NCBI GenBank assembly: GCA_937968025.1
Contig: CALBSL010000151.1
Coordinates: forward strand, 1-8,021
Length of the DNA stretch: 8,021 nt
From: an uncultured bacterium
GTDB lineage: Bacteria; Patescibacteriota; Patescibacteriia; 2-12-FULL-60-25
Direction: 5' to 3'
Positions within the stretch are counted from its first letter, which is position 1. Each line of letters begins with the position of its first letter. Below are positions 5,531 to 8,021 of the stretch, one piece after another. The translations under genes were made by a program, and so were the position numbers. The notes beneath the pieces are model-generated. The model did not search any database. It was given only the letters and a program-made list of their open reading frames with translations, and was not told the DNA's origin.

Positions 5531-6556
5531 ATGGACACCTCCCTCTTCGAGTATCACCTTCCGCCAGAACGAATCGCCCACCACTCTATTGAGCCTCGTG
5601 ATCATGCGAAGCTGCTTTGCGTGCATCGAACACAGGGGACGCTGAACGATCAACACGTGTACGATCTTCCGTCGCTCCTTCAACCGGGAGATTTGCTCAT
5701 CTTCAACGATAGTAAAGTATTCAAAGCGAGATTTTTTGCGACAAAAGCAACAGGTGCGAGGATTGAACTCCTCTTTCATAAACCTCTTGATACGCATCGC
5801 TGGGAGGTGCTCGCAAAACCGTCAAAGCGCCTTCAACCAGGCGACGTGATCACCCTCGATGGTGGCTGGAGTGCTACCATTGAATCAAAAGATCCGATCG
5901 GTGGAACGGTAACAATTCGGCTCACAGAATCCACCGAAGCCTTTTTTGCCTACAGCGACACCTACGGCGATGTGCCAACACCGCCCTATGTCCGCGCGAC
6001 AGAAGCCACCAAATCCGGCTATCAAACCGTGTACGCAAAAACCACCGGCTCCGTGGCCGCGCCAACGGCTGGTTTTCATTTCACGGAAGACCTTCTCGCA
6101 CAGCTTGATGCACGCGGAATCAAACGAGCATTCGTGACGTTGCATGTTGGGATCGGCACGTTTCGTCCCATGAATGATGGCGCGCTTACTGATCATGTCA
6201 TGCACGAAGAATGGGGACATGTACCAGCAGACACCGTACAAGCCATTCACAACACGAAAGCGGCTGGGCACCGCGTTATCGCCGTTGGAACAACCGCCAC
6301 TCGTGCGTTAGAATCGGCTGCTGCCAAGCAGACGCCTCTCGAATCCTGGAGCGGCTGGACAAGCCTCTTCATTACCCCTGGCTACTCGTTTCGTGTCATC
6401 GATGGACTAATAACGAACTTCCACTTACCAAAATCAACGCTTATGGTGCTCGTGAGCGCCCTCGCCGGAATCGAGACCATCAAACAAGCGTACCAGCACG
6501 CCATCGAGCACGAGTATCGTTTCTACTCCTTCGGTGATGCGATGTTGATTTTATAG
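5531..6556 (+). CDS. queA: S-adenosylmethionine:tRNA ribosyltransferase-isomerase QueA (341 aa)
   Basis: QueA transfers and isomerises the ribosyl group of S-adenosylmethionine onto 7-aminomethyl-7-deazaguanine at the wobble position of GUN-anticodon tRNAs, giving epoxyqueuosine in the cytoplasm. The protein is full length and collinear with the family. Motifs are YHLPPERIA (8-16), GDLLIFNDSKV (53-63), GDVPTPPYV (146-154), YQTVYAKTTGSVAAPTAGFHFT (164-185), LHVGIGTFRPM (204-214), RVIAVGTTATRALES (248-262), PGYSFRVIDGLITNFHLPKS (283-302) and the C-terminal YRFYSFGDAMLI (329-340). Substitutions within motifs are conservative (NDSKV where many members have NDTRV). The ATG at 5531 gives the standard N-terminus. 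It follows a terminator, so it has its own promoter. The usual partner tgt, and genes that finish or begin queuosine synthesis, are not in the window; 67 nt downstream lies an HD-domain gene with no known tie to the pathway. Confidence 0.97.
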   Translation: MDTSLFEYHLPPERIAHHSIEPRDHAKLLCVHRTQGTLNDQHVYDLPSLLQPGDLLIFNDSKVFKARFFATKATGARIELLFHKPLDTHRWEVLAKPSKRLQPGDVITLDGGWSATIESKDPIGGTVTIRLTESTEAFFAYSDTYGDVPTPPYVRATEATKSGYQTVYAKTTGSVAAPTAGFHFTEDLLAQLDARGIKRAFVTLHVGIGTFRPMNDGALTDHVMHEEWGHVPADTVQAIHNTKAAGHRVIAVGTTATRALESAAAKQTPLESWSGWTSLFITPGYSFRVIDGLITNFHLPKSTLMVLVSALAGIETIKQAYQHAIEHEYRFYSFGDAMLIL

Positions 6557-6565
6557 ATAAACCAC

Positions 6566-6595
6566 TTGACATCGATCCTGCTCCGCTCTCAAGAT
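6566..6595 (+). promoter_or_regulatory. Possible promoter upstream of the HD-domain gene
   Basis: TTGACA (6566-6571) is a perfect -35 box 10 bases after the queA stop codon. At 17-18 bases spacing only weak -10 candidates occur (TCAAGA at 6589-6594, CAAGAT at 6590-6595), so the call is tentative. If used, transcription would begin near 6602. That would place the ATG at 6594 upstream of the transcript and leave the GTG at 6624 as the start. Confidence 0.35.
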
Positions 6596-6611
6596 GCCTC
6601 TGGCTCGAAGC

Positions 6612-6618
6612 AAGGAGA
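6612..6618 (+). promoter_or_regulatory. Shine-Dalgarno site that sets a GTG start
   Basis: AAGGAGA, 5 bases before the GTG at 6624-6626, is the best ribosome binding site in the window. It argues for the GTG over the in-frame ATG at 6594, which has no such site. Confidence 0.75.
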
Positions 6619-6623
6619 CCGCC

Positions 6624-7259
6624 GTGAACGATCCCCGATTCCTCGAACGCCTCAGACTGTTCATTCTTCAGTACCTCCATCCTGCAACGCATCGGCTCGA
6701 GATCCGCGCCCTCATCGAGCTCATCGATGAACCGAATAGATCCAGATGCCGAGCGTTTCTCGAAGAGCATCTGGACCGACTCCGACTCGCCTATGGCTCC
6801 ACCTACAACCACCAAGCCTGGGAGGGCGGGTATCTCGATCACGTGAGCGAGGTCATGAACTTCGCGCGGTTTCTCCACCATGCCCTCCGAATCATCGGTC
6901 GGCCGCTACCCTTCACGCTCTCTGATGCGCTGCTCGTGCTCTTTCTGCATGATGCAGAGAAGCCCTGGAAGTACGAACGTACCCCAGATGGCAAGCGCGT
7001 CGTGAGCGGACGGTTCACCACCAAGGCGGGGCAGCACGCGTTCCGAACCGAGCTCTTCGCCAAGCACGGCTTCACCTTCACCGATGCGCAGCAAAACGCC
7101 CTCAAGTACGTCGAGGGCGAAATGCAGGACTATCGGGGTGACCGGCGCGTGATGAACGAGCTGGCGGCGTTCTGCCACATGTGTGACATGTTCTCTGCTC
7201 GGCTCTTCCATTCCTATCCGCGCGATGTCACTGATGAGTGGCCACTGACCCGGCTATGA
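6624..7259 (+). CDS. HD-superfamily metal-dependent phosphohydrolase-like protein (211 aa)
   Basis: This is a predicted soluble protein with the spaced metal-ligand pattern of the HD superfamily, numbering from the GTG start. His73 lies in GGYLDHVSEV, the His109-Asp110 doublet in LLVLFLHDAEKPWKY, and a late Asp188 in CHMCDMFSARLF. A further His63 (YNHQAWEGG) and His85-His86 may add to the site. The GGYLDHV and LHDAEKPW arrangement is like HD nucleases and phosphohydrolases, so hydrolysis of a phosphoester (nucleotide or nucleic acid end) is likely, but the substrate is not readable. The N-terminal ~50 residues are helical and charged without a recognised domain. The frame is open to an ATG at 6594, but AAGGAGA (6612-6618) points to the GTG at 6624. 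The gene follows queA by 67 nt and overlaps the convergent glycosyltransferase by 6 bases at the stop codons. Base composition is somewhat more G+C-rich (about 58-65% in lines I counted) than the exporter operon. Confidence 0.75.
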   Translation: MNDPRFLERLRLFILQYLHPATHRLEIRALIELIDEPNRSRCRAFLEEHLDRLRLAYGSTYNHQAWEGGYLDHVSEVMNFARFLHHALRIIGRPLPFTLSDALLVLFLHDAEKPWKYERTPDGKRVVSGRFTTKAGQHAFRTELFAKHGFTFTDAQQNALKYVEGEMQDYRGDRRVMNELAAFCHMCDMFSARLFHSYPRDVTDEWPLTRL

Positions 7260-8021
7260 CTCCTCACCCAGAGGGGTTTTTTCTTTCGGTTGTACGCTCT
7301 GATAGATCGCGTCAATCTTCGACAGATGCCGCCCCCACGTTCGTCCCGCGTTGATAAACGCTCGCCCCTTCTCTCCCATCTCTCGTCGCCGTGCTGGTGA
7401 TAACTGTTGAAACGCGCGAAACGCCTCTGTCCACGCCGCGGGATCATCCGCGGGCAGGAGCCATCCCGTCTCACCATGCTGGATGAGTTCTGGATTCCCC
7501 CCGACGTTCGTCGCAAAACATGGCAGACCACTCGCCAACCCTTCAAGAATAACGCCCGAGGCATTTTCATACATCTTCGTGCCGAGCAGCATTGCCTCCG
7601 CACGAGCTCGATACGTCGCCAACTCGCTCGGATGCTTAAACCCTAAAAATTGCACGTGAGAGGCGCCGAGCTCATTCGCTAGCGCCTTCAGCCGAGCTTC
7701 TTCAGGCCCTCGACCAATGATCAGCAGCGGCAGCAGCGGTACAGGTGCAATCCCACGAATCAGGAGATCAACCCCCTTTTCCGGCGATAAACGTCCAATC
7801 GAAAGTACATACCCCCCACCACCCGTCACCGGTTCTGCCGGCATGCTTGTGGGATTCGGTGCAACCACCATTTTACTCGCTGGCTCACCCCATTCCACCA
7901 TCTTGTCGCGCATGAATTGAGACGGACAAATAAACGCTTGCACCGTTTTCTCGTAGGCCAACGTCGCCTTCGTCAAGTGCATCTCAGCAACAGCGAGCGC
8001 ATTCGCCGCAAAGCTTGTTCC
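7254..8021 (-). CDS. Glycosyltransferase, GT4-type (partial, N-terminal half beyond window)
   Basis: This is the C-terminal 255 residues of a GT-B-fold retaining glycosyltransferase. The frame is open to the window edge: 13 further codons (GTSFAANALAVAE) precede the first visible ATG at 7982, so that ATG is internal. Numbering from it, the nucleotide-sugar-binding domain shows SIGRLSPEKGVDLLI (61-75), LLIIGRGPEE (86-95), VQFLGFKHPSELATYRARAEAML (110-132), and the EX7E motif Glu139/Glu147 in YENASGVILEGLASGLPCFAT, then NVGGNPELI and GETGWLLPADDP. These are hallmarks of family 4, whose members transfer sugars from nucleotide donors to lipid carriers, glycans or proteins at the cytoplasmic membrane face. 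The upstream part AFICPSQFMRDKMVEWG is the usual domain linker. Donor and acceptor cannot be determined. The stop TAG (7256-7254) overlaps the 3' end of the HD gene on the other strand. Polysaccharide or cell-surface glycan synthesis is the likely setting. Confidence 0.92.
   Translation of the reverse strand, partial: GTSFAANALAVAEMHLTKATLAYEKTVQAFICPSQFMRDKMVEWGEPASKMVVAPNPTSMPAEPVTGGGGYVLSIGRLSPEKGVDLLIRGIAPVPLLPLLIIGRGPEEARLKALANELGASHVQFLGFKHPSELATYRARAEAMLLGTKMYENASGVILEGLASGLPCFATNVGGNPELIQHGETGWLLPADDPAAWTEAFRAFQQLSPARRREMGEKGRAFINAGRTWGRHLSKIDAIYQSVQPKEKTPLGEES
7266..7282 (+). terminator. Weak candidate terminator inside the convergent glycosyltransferase gene
   Basis: ACCC (7266-7269) and GGGT (7274-7277) enclose a four-base loop, and T runs from 7277 to 7282. 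The stem is only 4 bp, so this is a weak signal. It is placed 7 bases after the HD-gene stop codon, as expected for a terminator of rightward transcription. It is read as coding sequence by the opposite gene. Confidence 0.35.

Noticed and set aside
6594..6623. ATG at 6594 as the start of the HD-domain gene
   Set aside because: No ribosome binding site precedes it, while AAGGAGA stands 5 bases before the in-frame GTG at 6624.
7254..7982. Glycosyltransferase as a complete 242-residue gene starting at 7982
   Set aside because: The frame stays open to the window edge with family-like residues (ALAVAE), and the N-terminal GT-B domain would be missing. The gene is cut by the window, not short.
1..8021. 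tRNA or rRNA genes, CRISPR arrays, insertion sequences, integrase sites, or a recoded TGA
   Set aside because: No repeated spacer units, transposase motifs or RNA gene features were seen on reading. TGA ends the HD gene and does not interrupt any conserved frame, so there is no sign of recoding.

Overview
The window (8,021 bases, about half G+C by eye) is densely coded bacterial DNA using the standard stop codons TAA, TAG and TGA. Several traits recall Candidate Phyla Radiation (Patescibacteria) genomes: MacAB-like exporters with two separate permeases, a very long periplasmic-adaptor-type protein, an AbrB-type regulator at the operon head, and small secreted proteins without recognisable relatives. 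This lineage call is an inference from gene style only; no rRNA or other marker gene is present.

Positions 1-4655 (minus strand, read right to left) hold one operon. It runs from an AbrB/MazE/SpoVT-family DNA-binding protein (4386-4655) through a 626-residue membrane-fusion/adaptor protein (2496-4376), a MacB-type ABC ATPase (1728-2456) and a complete MacB/FtsX-type permease (499-1725) to a second, paralogous permease cut by the window edge (1-497). Gaps are 9, 39, 2 and 1 nt. A nearly perfect sigma-70-type promoter (TTGACA-N17-TACAAT, 4676-4704) drives it. An inverted repeat, TTCATA-N14-TATGAA (4651-4676), lies between the -10 box and the first start codon and is a candidate autoregulatory operator. 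Together the genes would form an exporter in which one ATPase energises two different permeases, with an extracytoplasmic adaptor.

Positions 4656-4817 are a divergent intergenic region. Rightward from it runs a gene for a 189-residue membrane-anchored extracytoplasmic protein of unknown function (4818-5387), preceded by an extended -10 promoter and followed by a clear intrinsic terminator (5411-5444).

Positions 5531-7259 (plus strand) carry queA (tRNA queuosine biosynthesis) and an HD-superfamily phosphohydrolase-like gene that probably starts at a GTG (6624). The HD gene meets, tail to tail with a 6-base overlap, a leftward family-4-type glycosyltransferase (7254-8021) whose N-terminal half lies beyond the window.

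No RNA genes, CRISPR arrays, insertion sequences or integration sites were recognised. The most interesting points are the AbrB-headed two-permease exporter with its enlarged adaptor, the operator-like repeat in its promoter, the lack of Shine-Dalgarno sequences throughout that operon, and the unknown four-cysteine secreted protein next to it.
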